Source: an uncultured Acetatifactor sp.
GTDB lineage: Bacteria; Bacillota; Clostridia; Lachnospirales; Lachnospiraceae
NCBI GenBank assembly: GCA_910586775.1
Contig: CAJUJN010000008.1
Coordinates: 2,375-66,374 of the forward strand
Direction of reading: 5' to 3'
DNA: 64,000 nucleotides
The translations under genes were made by a program, and so were the position numbers. The notes under the pieces are model-generated. The model did not search any database and was not told where the DNA came from. It saw nothing but the letters and a program-made list of their open reading frames with translations. This document shows, one piece after another, positions 25,349-34,420 of the stretch. Numbering within the stretch: the stretch's first letter is position 1; each line of letters starts with the position of its first letter.

Positions 25349-26949
25349 ACTGCTCCTCTTTCATGGAACACTTCCGCTCCGTCATTCATTCCGCGCTTAC
25401 CATTTGTCACGCTTCCGTGAATACTTCCTTTCTCATTGAGCACCCCACTTTCGTATCCTGCTCCTTTTTTGCGAGATGCCCTTCTTCCGCTGTCGGATAC
25501 CGCCGCTTTCCGCTTCTGCCCCGCATCCTCTCTGGGAAAAATCACCTTGATGACAGTTCCCTCTCCCAGCCGGCTCTCAATATTCAGCTTTCCGTTGTGA
25601 AGCAGTATAATTTTCCGGCACAGCGCCATTCCGATACCGGCCCCACCCTCTTTTCTGGAGCGGGATTTGTCCACCATATAGAAAGCCTCCGTGATACGGC
25701 TGATTTCATCCGCGGGAATTCCTCTGCCGTTATCCACTATCTTGATCTCATAGAAACCGTCCATACAGCTTCCCTTCATCAGGATAAAGCTTTTCTCCCC
25801 CTTATCCAATGCTTTCATGGCATTATCCAGCAGATTATACAGCAGGGACAGCAGCAATTCATCATCTCCCTCGATGACAGCCTTTTCCATGTCCACTTTA
25901 CCTTTAATCCCGCGCTGCCTCCACACGGGCCGCAGCGCAGTCCGGATATTCTGTTCCAGATTCTTGGTTGAAATCGTTCTGACAGTCAGGGGTGTCTTGT
26001 CCATGCTCACCAGTTCCAACAGCTTATGGGAAAGACTTTCCAGGCGCTTACCCTGACTGTAGATATAAAAGTATGCTTCATGGCATTCCTCATCCGTCAG
26101 CTTCATGGAGTTCAGCATATCCGCATAACCGATGATTGAAGTCAACGGTGTCTTCAATTCGTGGGCAAACGCGGCGGTAAAATCTTCCTGCTGCTTTGCT
26201 TCCAGCTCCTTTTTCTGCATCTGCTCCACCAGGCGGTCCGCCATCCTGTTAAAATTCCTCGCAAGCTGACCAATCTCGTCCCGGCTTGTATTGTGGGAAC
26301 GCAGCTCATATGCCCCGTCGGCGATTTTTCCCGCCAGCTTATCCAGATTGCGGATAGGTCTCGTGATGTATTGAGCCAATACAAAAATGCAGACTCCACC
26401 TGCCGCCAGAAGGCACACAAGGGCAATCCGGTACCTGGATACAAGCTCGTCCCTGTCACTGTAGATTGCCGTCAGCTCCCTGCACATACCCAGATAAATA
26501 CGGCTGGCGGAAACATCCTTCACCGCCACAGTAAACATATAGTAACCGCCGTTAATCCTCCGAACGCAATAGCCATAGTTATTTGCCGCGCTTAAGGAAT
26601 CCGTCAGCTTTCCCACTTCCTCCATAAAGCCCATGTTCTCCAGATATTCCTGTCCATAATACCAACTGCCGTCACTTTTTACCACAAACATATGACTGCC
26701 GTCACGTTCCACATTCCGTGCAATGCTGTTCAAAGTCTTACTGACAGCATAGTCTTCACCATATTCCTCCGTTGACTGGTACCCCATCTCAAAAAGGAAC
26801 TGAAACATCTGGCTGTTCTGATTTCCCTGTTCTATCTCTTTGTCCAGAAGAGAGGAAAAATCGGAGGAAAGCATCCAGATGCCGAAGGCTGCAAACATCA
26901 ATGTCAGCAGTATTGTCATGGCCAGAAACAGTTTATGTGCAAATCTCAT
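25345..26949 (-). CDS. Two-component sensor histidine kinase (HAMP type) with low-complexity tail
   Basis: 534 residues: TM1 (LFLAMTILLTLMFAAFGIWML), an outer sensor region of about 130 residues, TM2 (IALVCLLAAGGVCIFVLAQ), HAMP (RPIRNLDKLAGKIADG), HisKA with FTAAFAHELKTPLTSIIGY, and HATPase (YNLLDNAMKAL, IVDNGRGIP, GAGIGMALCRKII). The final 60 residues after VIKVIFPRE form a low-complexity tail (DAGQKRKAAVSDSGRR to EVFHERGAV) outside the normal domain. I start at ATG 26949 because AAAGGA lies 8 bases upstream; an in-frame start 23 codons earlier is not supported. The partner regulator lies 120 bases upstream; the next gene overlaps by four bases. Confidence 0.92.
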   Translation of the reverse strand: MRFAHKLFLAMTILLTLMFAAFGIWMLSSDFSSLLDKEIEQGNQNSQMFQFLFEMGYQSTEEYGEDYAVSKTLNSIARNVERDGSHMFVVKSDGSWYYGQEYLENMGFMEEVGKLTDSLSAANNYGYCVRRINGGYYMFTVAVKDVSASRIYLGMCRELTAIYSDRDELVSRYRIALVCLLAAGGVCIFVLAQYITRPIRNLDKLAGKIADGAYELRSHNTSRDEIGQLARNFNRMADRLVEQMQKKELEAKQQEDFTAAFAHELKTPLTSIIGYADMLNSMKLTDEECHEAYFYIYSQGKRLESLSHKLLELVSMDKTPLTVRTISTKNLEQNIRTALRPVWRQRGIKGKVDMEKAVIEGDDELLLSLLYNLLDNAMKALDKGEKSFILMKGSCMDGFYEIKIVDNGRGIPADEISRITEAFYMVDKSRSRKEGGAGIGMALCRKIILLHNGKLNIESRLGEGTVIKVIFPREDAGQKRKAAVSDSGRRASRKKGAGYESGVLNEKGSIHGSVTNGKRGMNDGAEVFHERGAV

Positions 26950-27069
26950 TGTCGGAATCCTTTCCGCTTTACTGCCAGGTTTTCGCCGCTGGCCGTTTCC
27001 GATGAAGCTGTCTGGCATAAAGCCGGGAAAACGGCCTGGCAGGGGGCTCCTGCGCCGCCATATGTACTG

Positions 27070-27741
27070 TTACCTTGTCATCTTGTCCTCGCCCTCCAGA
27101 CGGTATCCCACCTTGTAGACCGCAGCAATCTCATTATCCCAGTTCAGCTTCTTTTTCAGTCTCTGGATATGCAGATCCACCGTCCTGCTCTGTCCCATAT
27201 ACTCGCCTCCCCAGACAGTCTCGTAGATGGTCTCCCGGTACAGAGCGATATTGCGGTTTCGTGCAAGCAGAAGCAGCAGGTCAAACTCCTTCATGGTGAG
27301 AGGCACCGGCTCTCCGTTCTGCAGTACAGAACGGGATGCCGTGTCAATCACCACATCAAATATATTCAGCACGGTCTCCGTTTTATGGTATCTGCGCAGT
27401 ACAGCCTCCACTCTGGCCAGCAGTTCCACAATCTCAAACGGCTTGGTCAGATAATCGTCGGCTCCCATCCGCAGCCCTTTTACCTTATTCTCTGTGCTTC
27501 CAAGAGCAGTCAGGAAGATTACCGGCAGTTCCAGCGACCTGGCGTATTCCATCAGCTCATAGCCGTTTATCCCCGGCAGCATCACATCCAGAAGCAACAG
27601 GTCGAACTTCTCATTATCCATGTAGTCTGCGGCCATCTCTCCGTCAGCCGCCCAGGTGCACTGGTACCCGGCCCGGCGCAGGTTCATTCTGATCAGGTTT
27701 GCAATGGGCTCCTCGTCTTCGGCAATCAGTATTTTCATCAT
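27070..27741 (-). CDS. OmpR/PhoB-family response regulator
   Basis: A 223-residue DNA-binding regulator. Receiver: KILIAEDEEPIANLI, LLLLDVMLPGINGYEL (phospho-Asp), VIFLTALGS and YLTKPFEI. The winged-helix output domain includes MKEFDLLLLLARN, YETVWGGEYMGQSRTVDLHI and KVGYRLE. It should be phosphorylated by the kinase immediately downstream. ATG 27741 follows GGGGTGAAGATAA. Confidence 0.95.
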   Translation of the reverse strand: MMKILIAEDEEPIANLIRMNLRRAGYQCTWAADGEMAADYMDNEKFDLLLLDVMLPGINGYELMEYARSLELPVIFLTALGSTENKVKGLRMGADDYLTKPFEIVELLARVEAVLRRYHKTETVLNIFDVVIDTASRSVLQNGEPVPLTMKEFDLLLLLARNRNIALYRETIYETVWGGEYMGQSRTVDLHIQRLKKKLNWDNEIAAVYKVGYRLEGEDKMTR

Positions 27742-28236
27742 TTATCTTCACCCCGGAATCTTTTTCATTTTTATCTCAAACATTTTTCATGATTTTGTAT
27801 AATGTTCTGGTTTCATTTTATACTGCATAACGCCAGAATTTACCGTACTGCATTGGTTAAACGTACATAGCTGACGTTATTATGTAGTCGGGTTACTCGG
27901 AAATTTTAACTGTTAATCAGTATAAATTATGTGTAAGGTTTGTATCTTTTTTGTATCCTGTATCGCTTCGGGGTACTTTATTCTGACAAAAAATCCTTCT
28001 TTCCAAATTACTGAATTCTTTCCGGCTCCATCCTATGCCATAACACCCCATCCTCCAATCAGAAATTTACTGTTTCTGACTGTTATTGAGGTTATTGTAG
28101 CATAGTCCAGGTCTGTTTGTCCACTCATAACAGCCCGGAGTATGCGGCACAGGGCAGCATGGTCATGGAACCGGTTTCGCCGCCTGCTCCTCTTTCAGGA
28201 ACCGTACGGAAAAGAGAGGCAGGGCAGAATCTGTGT
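27742..28236. other. 495-base intergenic region ahead of the OmpR operon
   Basis: No gene seen. On the minus strand TGGACA (28118-28123), an 18-base spacer and TACAAT (28094-28099) form a plausible promoter, followed by a small hairpin (TCAGAAA/TTTCTGA). The 3' part (27780-28000) is A+T-rich leader without a recognised aptamer. Confidence 0.4.
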
Positions 28237-29181
28237 CTATGAACCGCTGGACTTGTAATGCCTCACCCCATATCTCCACAAAAAGTAACAGGGTATCAGA
28301 AACAGTCCTGCGGCAAGGGGCAGGAAAATATATCCGGCACCGGAACGTCTGTCCAGCAGATACAGCAGCGGATAATACTGTACCAGCGCAAAAGGAATGA
28401 GAAAAGTCATAATCCGCAAAAGCCCTTTGCCATAGATGCCCATGGGATATTTCCCATATTCTTTCAGACCGTTGGTAAAAATATTCATGAATTCCAGTCC
28501 TTCCAGCGTAAAGAAGCTCAGCGACGCATAAATGATAAAAAAGCCGCTGAAAAGCGCCGTGCCGCCCACAATCATGAACACCACTGTCATTGCCTTTTCA
28601 AAAGTCCAGCGGACATCGCTTTTCCAGATTCCACAGGCCAGCAGCAACACTGCCTGAAGCAGCCTGCCAATCCGGGTAAGTTCAAACTGGCTGCCCAATA
28701 CCTGAAGGACAATGCTGCGGGGCCGAAGCAGCAGCCTGTCAAAGCTTCCCGTCCTCACCATCCTTGGGAAAGTATCAAACCCCCTGGCAAACATCTCCGC
28801 CAGGGAAAATGCCATCAGCACAATGGAGTAACACAAAAGCACCTCGCTGTAGGTAAATCCCTTCACGTTGTTAAACCTGCGGAACATAAAAAAGATACCC
28901 GCAAATACATTGAAGGACACCAGAAATGTCCCCAGTGAATACATGAAAAAAGACTTTTTGTACTGCATTTTGCTGCGGATAATGACGGAAATATAGTGCC
29001 GGTACAGCCTGGCGGCGCTTACTTTTGTGCCTGTTTCTTCCGCTTCTTTTGTATCCTGTGCCTTCCGGCTCCTTACCTTTGTCCCTTTTTCTTCCATTCT
29101 CTTTGTGTCCTGTACTTTGTCCTTTTCGGTTTTCTCTATTTCTGTTTCATCGCTTTTCTTTCTGTTTATTATCGTTTTCAT
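28237..29181 (-). CDS. ABC-2 type permease (DUF990/ABC2_membrane_6), second subunit
   Basis: A 314-residue membrane protein with six helices. The family motif is FARGFDTFPRMVRTGSFDRL followed by LLRPRSIVLQVLGSQFELTRIG. It pairs with the permease just upstream and the ATPase to form an ABC transporter of unknown substrate. Start ATG 29181 (MKTIINRKK) has GAGGAT nearby and lies 27 bases after the previous stop. Residues 10-55 are a charged repetitive N-terminal extension (DKVQDTKRMEEKGTKV then KAQDTKEAEETGTKV) before the first conserved segment RLYRHYISVIIRSKMQYKK; relatives start close to that segment. Confidence 0.85.
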   Translation of the reverse strand: MKTIINRKKSDETEIEKTEKDKVQDTKRMEEKGTKVRSRKAQDTKEAEETGTKVSAARLYRHYISVIIRSKMQYKKSFFMYSLGTFLVSFNVFAGIFFMFRRFNNVKGFTYSEVLLCYSIVLMAFSLAEMFARGFDTFPRMVRTGSFDRLLLRPRSIVLQVLGSQFELTRIGRLLQAVLLLACGIWKSDVRWTFEKAMTVVFMIVGGTALFSGFFIIYASLSFFTLEGLEFMNIFTNGLKEYGKYPMGIYGKGLLRIMTFLIPFALVQYYPLLYLLDRRSGAGYIFLPLAAGLFLIPCYFLWRYGVRHYKSSGS

Positions 29182-29207
29182 ATATCCTCTGTCCCCCTTT
29201 CCTGGCT

Positions 29208-30011
29208 CTATCCGCCCTGTATCATTACCTTTTTCTCCGCGGCATTGCAGAGCATCTTCCCTCCTGCAATCAGCACAACTGCCCAGAAAGCCTGAAAGCA
29301 GACGGCCCGCCACATCTCATTCCCTGTCAGGTTCCCGCTGTAAACCCGCAGCGCCACATTCTGCATGGCCGCAAAGGGAAGCATTTCCAGCACCCGCTGT
29401 ATCTTTTCCGGAAAAAAGGGAAGGGGTATGACCGCCCCCATCAGCAGCTCCGACATGGAAGCAAATAAAATCCGGATGCCGTCGGCCGAAATCGTAAAAA
29501 AGGAAATGACGCACACCAAAGTGCAGGACGCCACTACCACCGTCAGTCCCAGCAGCAAAGTCAGCACAAAAAGTACAAAATGCGTTCCGTCCGCAGGAAG
29601 GGAAATGCCGTATGGCTTCGGCAAAAGGCTTGCTACCAGTAAAATAGGAATACAGCGCAGGCATGCCCTGGATATACGGTTCGCCATTCCCCTGGCAAAC
29701 CACATATCATAAATATGGAGCGGGCGGCACAGCTCATAAGCCACATTGCCGTTTACGATTGTCTCCGTAATCTCCCCGTCCATTACCCACACATCAAAAA
29801 ACGCCAGAAAAGCCTGCTGCAGCCAGACGTAGGCGCAGGTCGCCTCCATGGTCATGGGATAGGCCGCCCTGTTCGTCTCATAAAAAGCATGCAGCGCAAA
29901 TATTTCCATAAATCCCCAGAAAAACTGGGTCGCAATACCGGAGACTGCAGCGACCCTGTACTGCAGCCCCATCACCGTCCGGAGACGGAAAAAGCTGATA
30001 TATTTTTTCAT
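29208..30011 (-). CDS. ABC-2 type permease (DUF990/ABC2_membrane_6), first subunit
   Basis: A 267-residue, six-helix membrane protein homologous to its neighbour: KKYISFFRLRTVMGLQYR, ATQFFWGFMEIFALHAFY, and the signature VWVMDGEITETIVNGNVAY followed by ELCRPLHIYDMWFARG. Transcribed with the ATPase (73 bases upstream) and the second permease (27 bases downstream). ATG 30011 follows AGAGGAAAG. Substrate not predictable. Confidence 0.88.
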   Translation of the reverse strand: MKKYISFFRLRTVMGLQYRVAAVSGIATQFFWGFMEIFALHAFYETNRAAYPMTMEATCAYVWLQQAFLAFFDVWVMDGEITETIVNGNVAYELCRPLHIYDMWFARGMANRISRACLRCIPILLVASLLPKPYGISLPADGTHFVLFVLTLLLGLTVVVASCTLVCVISFFTISADGIRILFASMSELLMGAVIPLPFFPEKIQRVLEMLPFAAMQNVALRVYSGNLTGNEMWRAVCFQAFWAVVLIAGGKMLCNAAEKKVMIQGG

Positions 30012-30083
30012 CTTTCCTCTGCTTTCTTATTATAGTTCCGCATCTGCTGTTTTAAATTTGCTGTTGAAATTCCTTAGCTGGAC

Positions 30084-30920
30084 TTATGAAATCTCATACG
30101 CTTTATAGAGCTCCGCCAGTGTCTCATCGATTCCCGCATCGCCCTTTTTGATATCTTCCAGGCTCCCGTCCATAAGGATGCACCCCTTGCCGATCAGGAT
30201 GATCCGTTTTGTCAGAGCTTCGATGTCCTGCATATCATGTGTTGTCAGAATAACCGTAGTTCCGTGTATTTCATTCCGTTTTTTTATAAAGTCCCGCACC
30301 GCAAGCTTGGACACAGCGTCCAGCCCTATAGTAGGCTCGTCCAGGAACAAAATCCGGGGGCCATGAAGCAGGGATGCCGCAATCTCACAGCGCATACGCT
30401 GCCCTAAAGAAAGCTGCCTGGCCGGGGTGCGCAGCAGTTCCTTCAGATTGAGTAATTCCGTTAATTCTTCGAGATTTTCCCGATAAACCGGGGCTGATAT
30501 AGAGTAGATATCCTTCAGAAGCTCAAAGGAATCTATGACCGGAACATCCCACCACAGCTGGGAGCGCTGTCCGAAGACCACTCCGATATGCCTGACATGC
30601 TCGATGCGGCTGCATTTTTCCTGCTTTCCGGCGGCTTTGAAACGCATATCGCCGGTATCCCACAGTAGTTTGCCGTCCACCGAGACTTTGCCGCTGTCCG
30701 GGGTCAGTATTCCGCTTAAAATTTTGATGGTGGAGCTTTTGCCCGCTCCGTTGGGGCCTATGTAGCCCACCATCTCGCCGTCGCGGATGGTAAAGCTGAC
30801 GTTCTTAAGGGCGGCTACCTCCTCATACTCCCTGTGAAAGAGCGCCCTGCAGGCTTCCTTAAAACCTGCGTTCCTTTTCGCAATCCTGTACGACTTGCAT
30901 ACGTTCTCCATCGTAATCAT
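30084..30920 (-). CDS. ABC transporter ATP-binding protein
   Basis: A 278-residue nucleotide-binding subunit: Walker A GYIGPNGAGKSST, Q-loop region VVFGQRSQLWWDVPV, signature LSLGQRMRCEIAASLL (LSLGQ rather than LSGGQ, usual for this branch), Walker B RILFLDEPTIGLD, and switch His in LTTHDM. VFGQRSQLWWD is typical of the ATPases paired with ABC2_membrane_6 permeases. Start ATG 30920 follows AGGAGGAAGCAAAA. A short extra charged loop (RFKAAGKQEKCSRIE) precedes HVRHIGVVFGQ. A long structured leader lies upstream. Confidence 0.93.
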   Translation of the reverse strand: MITMENVCKSYRIAKRNAGFKEACRALFHREYEEVAALKNVSFTIRDGEMVGYIGPNGAGKSSTIKILSGILTPDSGKVSVDGKLLWDTGDMRFKAAGKQEKCSRIEHVRHIGVVFGQRSQLWWDVPVIDSFELLKDIYSISAPVYRENLEELTELLNLKELLRTPARQLSLGQRMRCEIAASLLHGPRILFLDEPTIGLDAVSKLAVRDFIKKRNEIHGTTVILTTHDMQDIEALTKRIILIGKGCILMDGSLEDIKKGDAGIDETLAELYKAYEIS

Positions 30921-31127
30921 TTTTGCTTCCTCCTGGTAGTTATATTTCCCATGACTCACGGTCACGGGATGCGGCCGTCAAGCCTTTTTCATATCTTGCC
31001 AAGTAGGTCTAACTCTGTCGGATTTTGCCGACAGATACCTGAAAGGTAAAATATTCAGTTGTGCTTCCCCCTAAAGAAAACACCGGGGCAGCCACAGGCT
31101 CTCCCCGGAAATCTTCCGAAAAAGGGA
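30921..31127 (-). promoter_or_regulatory. Structured 5' leader of the ABC operon, class unknown
   Basis: About 200 transcribed bases between the promoter and the ATPase ATG. Inverted repeats include TCTGTCGG/CCGACAGA (31014-31021 and 31028-31035, 6-base loop), CTGAA/TTCAG, and GTGTTTTC pairing with GGAAGCAC. GGGGAGAGCC and CTTTCAGGTA resemble pieces of the glycine riboswitch, but the CACCGAAGG core is absent, so I do not assign a class. No T-tract follows the 8-bp hairpin. Confidence 0.4.
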
Positions 31128-31132
31128 ATTTC

Positions 31133-31161
31133 ATAATAACAAATATTGCTGTATTTGTCAA
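31133..31161 (-). promoter_or_regulatory. Near-consensus promoter of the ABC operon
   Basis: Minus strand TTGACA (31156-31161), 17-base spacer, TATTAT (31133-31138). Directs transcription into the structured leader and the ATPase-permease-permease genes. Confidence 0.75.
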
Positions 31162-31270
31162 TATATTTTTCTAAGCTGCTCATCTGCCGCCATGCCGGAA
31201 ACAGGCCGCCCGACTTTGCTGTCTCAGGCAGCCTGTGATATTCCCCATTTTCTTACTCATCCTGCCCTGC

Positions 31271-31519
31271 TCACAAATTTTCCTGCAGCAGGAGACGCAC
31301 CCTGTTCTGTATTACCTCTGTCGTCTCGTCCACAGTCTTTCCCCCCTGAAAAAAAGGGCCGCCTCTTCTTCCAGGCCCACAGTCCTTGCCCCGGTCTCTA
31401 TGCGGGCCAGACCGCTGGCGGAGCACAGGCCGTCGGACAGCTGTTCCAACGTAATCCCGTGCTTCAGCCGGTATTCCTTCAGAAACGGGCTATCCAAATC
31501 AGGCTGCAGTACAGTACAT
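31271..31519 (-). pseudogene. Frameshifted XRE-family regulator fragment
   Basis: A strong ribosome site (AAAGGAGGTCAGG) precedes ATG 31519, but that frame stops after six codons. A different frame carries a clear helix-turn-helix: FLKEYRLKHGITLEQLSDGL, CSASGLARIETGARTVG. Near a T7/G6 run (about 31340-31360) the coding sense seems to shift again into VDETTEVIQNRVRLLLQENL, ending at TGA 31271. Two frame breaks in about 80 codons suggest decay. It may once have been the N-terminal part of a regulator controlling the adjacent ABC operon; that is inference. Confidence 0.5.
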
Positions 31520-31604
31520 CCTGACCTCCTTTGATACCAGACCGTATTTCCAACCCTCAAAAATTTCGCCTAACAGGAGAATTCATAAAACCCCCCTGTT
31601 TTCC

Positions 31605-33176
31605 TTACGCCCGCAGCCGGAAAGTCTTCGGAGCCAGTTTATACACCAGGATACAGGCCAGAATGCTGTAGATCACACAGAACACAATACTCATCCCGCC
31701 GAAAACCAGAATGGGCATGCGTTTCTGCATCAGGTAATAGCAGCCCAGGTAAGTCAGAATGGAAACCAGCCGGTAAGTGCCGCCCTTCAGCTCCGTCCCC
31801 GCCGTATAGGGCTGCAGCAGATAGTAAATCGTCAGGTAATGAATGGAGAAAAAGATACTCATGCAGAGTACCGAAACCACCAGAACCGCATAGTTCAGCA
31901 CCTGGGGCGTCCCTCCCGACACAAAGAGCAGCAGGGCCAGTCCCCACCCGATCACCAGGGCGGGAGCCGCATTGATCTTTATGATCTCCCGCAGGCGTAT
32001 CCGGAACAGCTTCAGCACGAAACCGGGCTGTTTGTAAAAGGAATAGGTCAGCAGGCTGTGGTCACAGTTCATAAACAGCGCCTGAGTAAATCCGGTTCCC
32101 CGATTAATCATGTACATAATAAAGGTAAAATATGGAAGCCAGGACAGAATCAGCTCATTGACCACAGGCTTCAGCTCCGGCTTCAGATACAGGAGCAGCA
32201 CTGCCCCAAGGGACAGGAAGGCGCATATGCCGGAAATCTTCTCCGACGAACTCCACAGAATCCTCCGATGCCTTTTGATAAACAGTTCATTCAGGTACTC
32301 GAAGCCTTTCTTATCACTGGTAATGGAAGCATCCGCGGAAATCTTCTTTTCGTTTGCTATTTTAGCCGTATATTTCAGGTTTTCTGTCTGATTCACGACC
32401 TGAGCCAGAAGCCGCCGGTTCACTTCCCGGTACTCTCCAAAGGAATAAATCCGGCGGATGCCAAAAAAACCTGCGGGAAGGGCGACAAACAGCACCCCGG
32501 CGGAAACGACGGAAGGAAATACGGCGCCGGCGGCGGGCAGCCCGTAAGCGCAGCCCAGCAGCAATGCCGTACAAAGCCATTCCATCCTGCCCAGTTTGTT
32601 TTCATTATAAACCTTTCCGCTGCGCTCATAATCCCACAGGGAATAAGCCGCTGCCGTCAGCTTGCAGCCGCAGACGGCAAAGGGAAGCAGGAAGCACAGC
32701 CACAGCGGTAGTCCCGCAAAAAGCCCGAATCCCAGGGTAAAGGGCAGAAATCCCACCACTACTTTAAGCAGAGAATAGGTATGATTCACAAGAGTGTATT
32801 CTCTGGCGTCCATGCGCATCAGAATCATGGCGTAATACTTGTCCCTGGAGGGATTGAACAGCGCCGTATTGGCATAGCTGCCGATGACTGTGAGACACAG
32901 CAGAATATGCAGGAACACCCGCCCGGTGTCCTGGTCTCCATACAGCATCCCCGCTCCCCATACCATCAGCAGAATGTACAGAAATTTCCCCAGAAATACC
33001 GTACACAGCTCCCACAGCACGGAAAGCACATTTGCAAAAATTTTCAGTCCCCATACGCCGTAGAGCGCGTCCGGCAGCAGTCTTTTCAGCAAAGGAATCT
33101 GCTTCAGGGAATGGAGGATGCCGTTCACCCGATAGGTATTTTTCAGGGCAAAGGAAATTTTTAATGTTTTAATCAT
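31605..33176 (-). CDS. Large membrane subunit of an ABC transporter
   Basis: 523 residues with about ten hydrophobic segments, arranged as two groups separated by a soluble loop (GEYREVNRRLLAQVVNQTEN to FEYLNELFIKRHRRIL). Its start ATG overlaps the 3' end of the ATPase gene by eight bases, which defines it as the permease of that ATPase; ribosome site GGAGGAAGAAC. The general plan (ATPase gene plus a single long permease of about 520 residues) is common in Firmicutes; substrate unknown, possibly a peptide or lipid. I do not recognise a specific subfamily. Confidence 0.75.
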   Translation of the reverse strand: MIKTLKISFALKNTYRVNGILHSLKQIPLLKRLLPDALYGVWGLKIFANVLSVLWELCTVFLGKFLYILLMVWGAGMLYGDQDTGRVFLHILLCLTVIGSYANTALFNPSRDKYYAMILMRMDAREYTLVNHTYSLLKVVVGFLPFTLGFGLFAGLPLWLCFLLPFAVCGCKLTAAAYSLWDYERSGKVYNENKLGRMEWLCTALLLGCAYGLPAAGAVFPSVVSAGVLFVALPAGFFGIRRIYSFGEYREVNRRLLAQVVNQTENLKYTAKIANEKKISADASITSDKKGFEYLNELFIKRHRRILWSSSEKISGICAFLSLGAVLLLYLKPELKPVVNELILSWLPYFTFIMYMINRGTGFTQALFMNCDHSLLTYSFYKQPGFVLKLFRIRLREIIKINAAPALVIGWGLALLLFVSGGTPQVLNYAVLVVSVLCMSIFFSIHYLTIYYLLQPYTAGTELKGGTYRLVSILTYLGCYYLMQKRMPILVFGGMSIVFCVIYSILACILVYKLAPKTFRLRA

Positions 33177-33876
33177 GTTCTTCCTCCCGAAGCGCCGCTA
33201 TGATTTTCTCCCGGAATTCCCCTGCGTTCAGATGCTGTTTTTCCACCGCCTCCAGCTCCCCGTGGTTCAGCAGCACAATCTCGTCGCACAGATCCAGGGC
33301 CAGGTCCATGATATGGGTGGAAAACACAATAATGCGGTTCTCCTTCAGAGAACGCAGCAGCTGCTTCATCTCCTCCGCCACCACCACGTCCAGAGAGGTC
33401 AGAGGTTCATCCAAAAGAAGCAGATTGGGCTGAGCGATGATGTTCACCAGCATCTGCATCTTGTTTTTCATGCCGTGGGAATAATCCTTCAGAAGCCTGT
33501 CTCTATCCTCCGGGGCGATGCTCATGTAGTCAAAGTATTCCTCCGGGGATTTGGGGTTGGGAATGCTTTTCTCGTTTATATCCAGGAAAAATTTCAGAAA
33601 TTCCCTTCCTGTGAGGAATTCCGGCACCGTGGGCGTGGAGAGCACATAGCCGATATCCCCCGGCCCAATCTCCCGCCTGCCTTCTTCCGTCTCCAGGAAA
33701 AAGGCTCCGCCGTCCGCCCGGATATCCCGGTTGATACAGTTGAACAGGGTAGTCTTGCCCGCTCCGTTTCTGCCCAGGAGACCGTAGATTCTGCCCTCCC
33801 GAAAGGTGAAGGTGATGTCCCGCAGGACCTCCTTTTTCTCAAAATGTTTGGATAAGTGTTCTATGACAAAATTCAT
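33169..33876 (-). CDS. ABC transporter ATP-binding protein
   Basis: 235 residues: Walker A GLLGRNGAGKTTLFNCI, signature region DYSHGMKNKMQMLVNI (degenerate LSxGQ, as in BcrA/CcmA-like ATPases), Walker B NLLLLDEPLTSLDV, switch His FSTHIMD. ATG 33876 follows AGGAGAAATAT. Translationally coupled to the large permease downstream. Confidence 0.92.
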   Translation of the reverse strand: MNFVIEHLSKHFEKKEVLRDITFTFREGRIYGLLGRNGAGKTTLFNCINRDIRADGGAFFLETEEGRREIGPGDIGYVLSTPTVPEFLTGREFLKFFLDINEKSIPNPKSPEEYFDYMSIAPEDRDRLLKDYSHGMKNKMQMLVNIIAQPNLLLLDEPLTSLDVVVAEEMKQLLRSLKENRIIVFSTHIMDLALDLCDEIVLLNHGELEAVEKQHLNAGEFREKIIAALREEEHD

Positions 33877-33896
33877 ATATTTCTCCTCATATAAAA

Positions 33897-33916
33897 GTTA
33901 TACTCGTGAACGCATT
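33897..33916. repeat. 20-bp direct repeat, left copy
   Basis: GTTATACTCGTGAACGCATT, identical to 34929-34948. The two copies flank the XRE/membrane-protein pair about 1 kb apart. Related fragments (CACTCGTTATAC) occur at about 34988 and 13574. Confidence 0.8.
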
Positions 33917-34003
33917 GATATTTCTTCTGCCCGGCCGTTTTAAAAAGCATGAAATATACACTGTTTATGAGTTGCTTAAGCGCAAAAAAATCAGGGACTG
34001 CGC

Positions 34004-34420
34004 TCACATCCGGCTGCCGTAATATCCTGTCAGCGCTGCCTCTAAAACCACCTTTCCCACAAAAATCCCCACAGCCGACAAAGTAATCCACAACTCCCCG
34101 TCACACAGAATATTGACCCAGGCCAGAGCTATTACCGCCCACTGCAGCGCCTGTCCTGCCGCCGCCTGGGAGCGGGAGCGGATGTCCCGGTTACGTTCGT
34201 CGCAGTTTTCGATTTCGGCTTTCCTTCTCTGGTCCGGATGCCTTTCCTCAAAGCGCCCGCAGAAAAAACGGACAAACCCGACAGCCGTCCCCATGCTTCC
34301 CAGTCCCAGCAGAATTCCCTGAAGCTTGCCGGAAAGTTCTCCCCCACAGGCAATGGCAGTCAGAAGAACCAGAATCCCTCCCGCCGCCAGAGCCAGATAT
34401 CCTTTCGTCTTTATTCTCAT
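34004..34420 (-). CDS. Small four-helix membrane protein
   Basis: 138 residues: two N-terminal hydrophobic segments (GYLALAAGGILVLLTAIA, LGLGSMGTAVGFVRFFCG), a charged loop (HPDQRRKAEIENCDERNRDI) and two C-terminal segments (ALQWAVIALAWVNIL, LSAVGIFVGKVVLEAALTG). This layout is common in the small membrane proteins encoded just after a 65-70-residue XRE regulator. The start overlaps the regulator's stop by four bases. Role unknown. Confidence 0.75.
   Translation of the reverse strand: MRIKTKGYLALAAGGILVLLTAIACGGELSGKLQGILLGLGSMGTAVGFVRFFCGRFEERHPDQRRKAEIENCDERNRDIRSRSQAAAGQALQWAVIALAWVNILCDGELWITLSAVGIFVGKVVLEAALTGYYGSRM

Noticed and set aside
30921..31127. Glycine riboswitch in the ABC leader
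   Set aside because: GGAGAG and CTTTCAGGTA pieces are present, but the conserved CACCGAAGG core and tandem aptamers are not.
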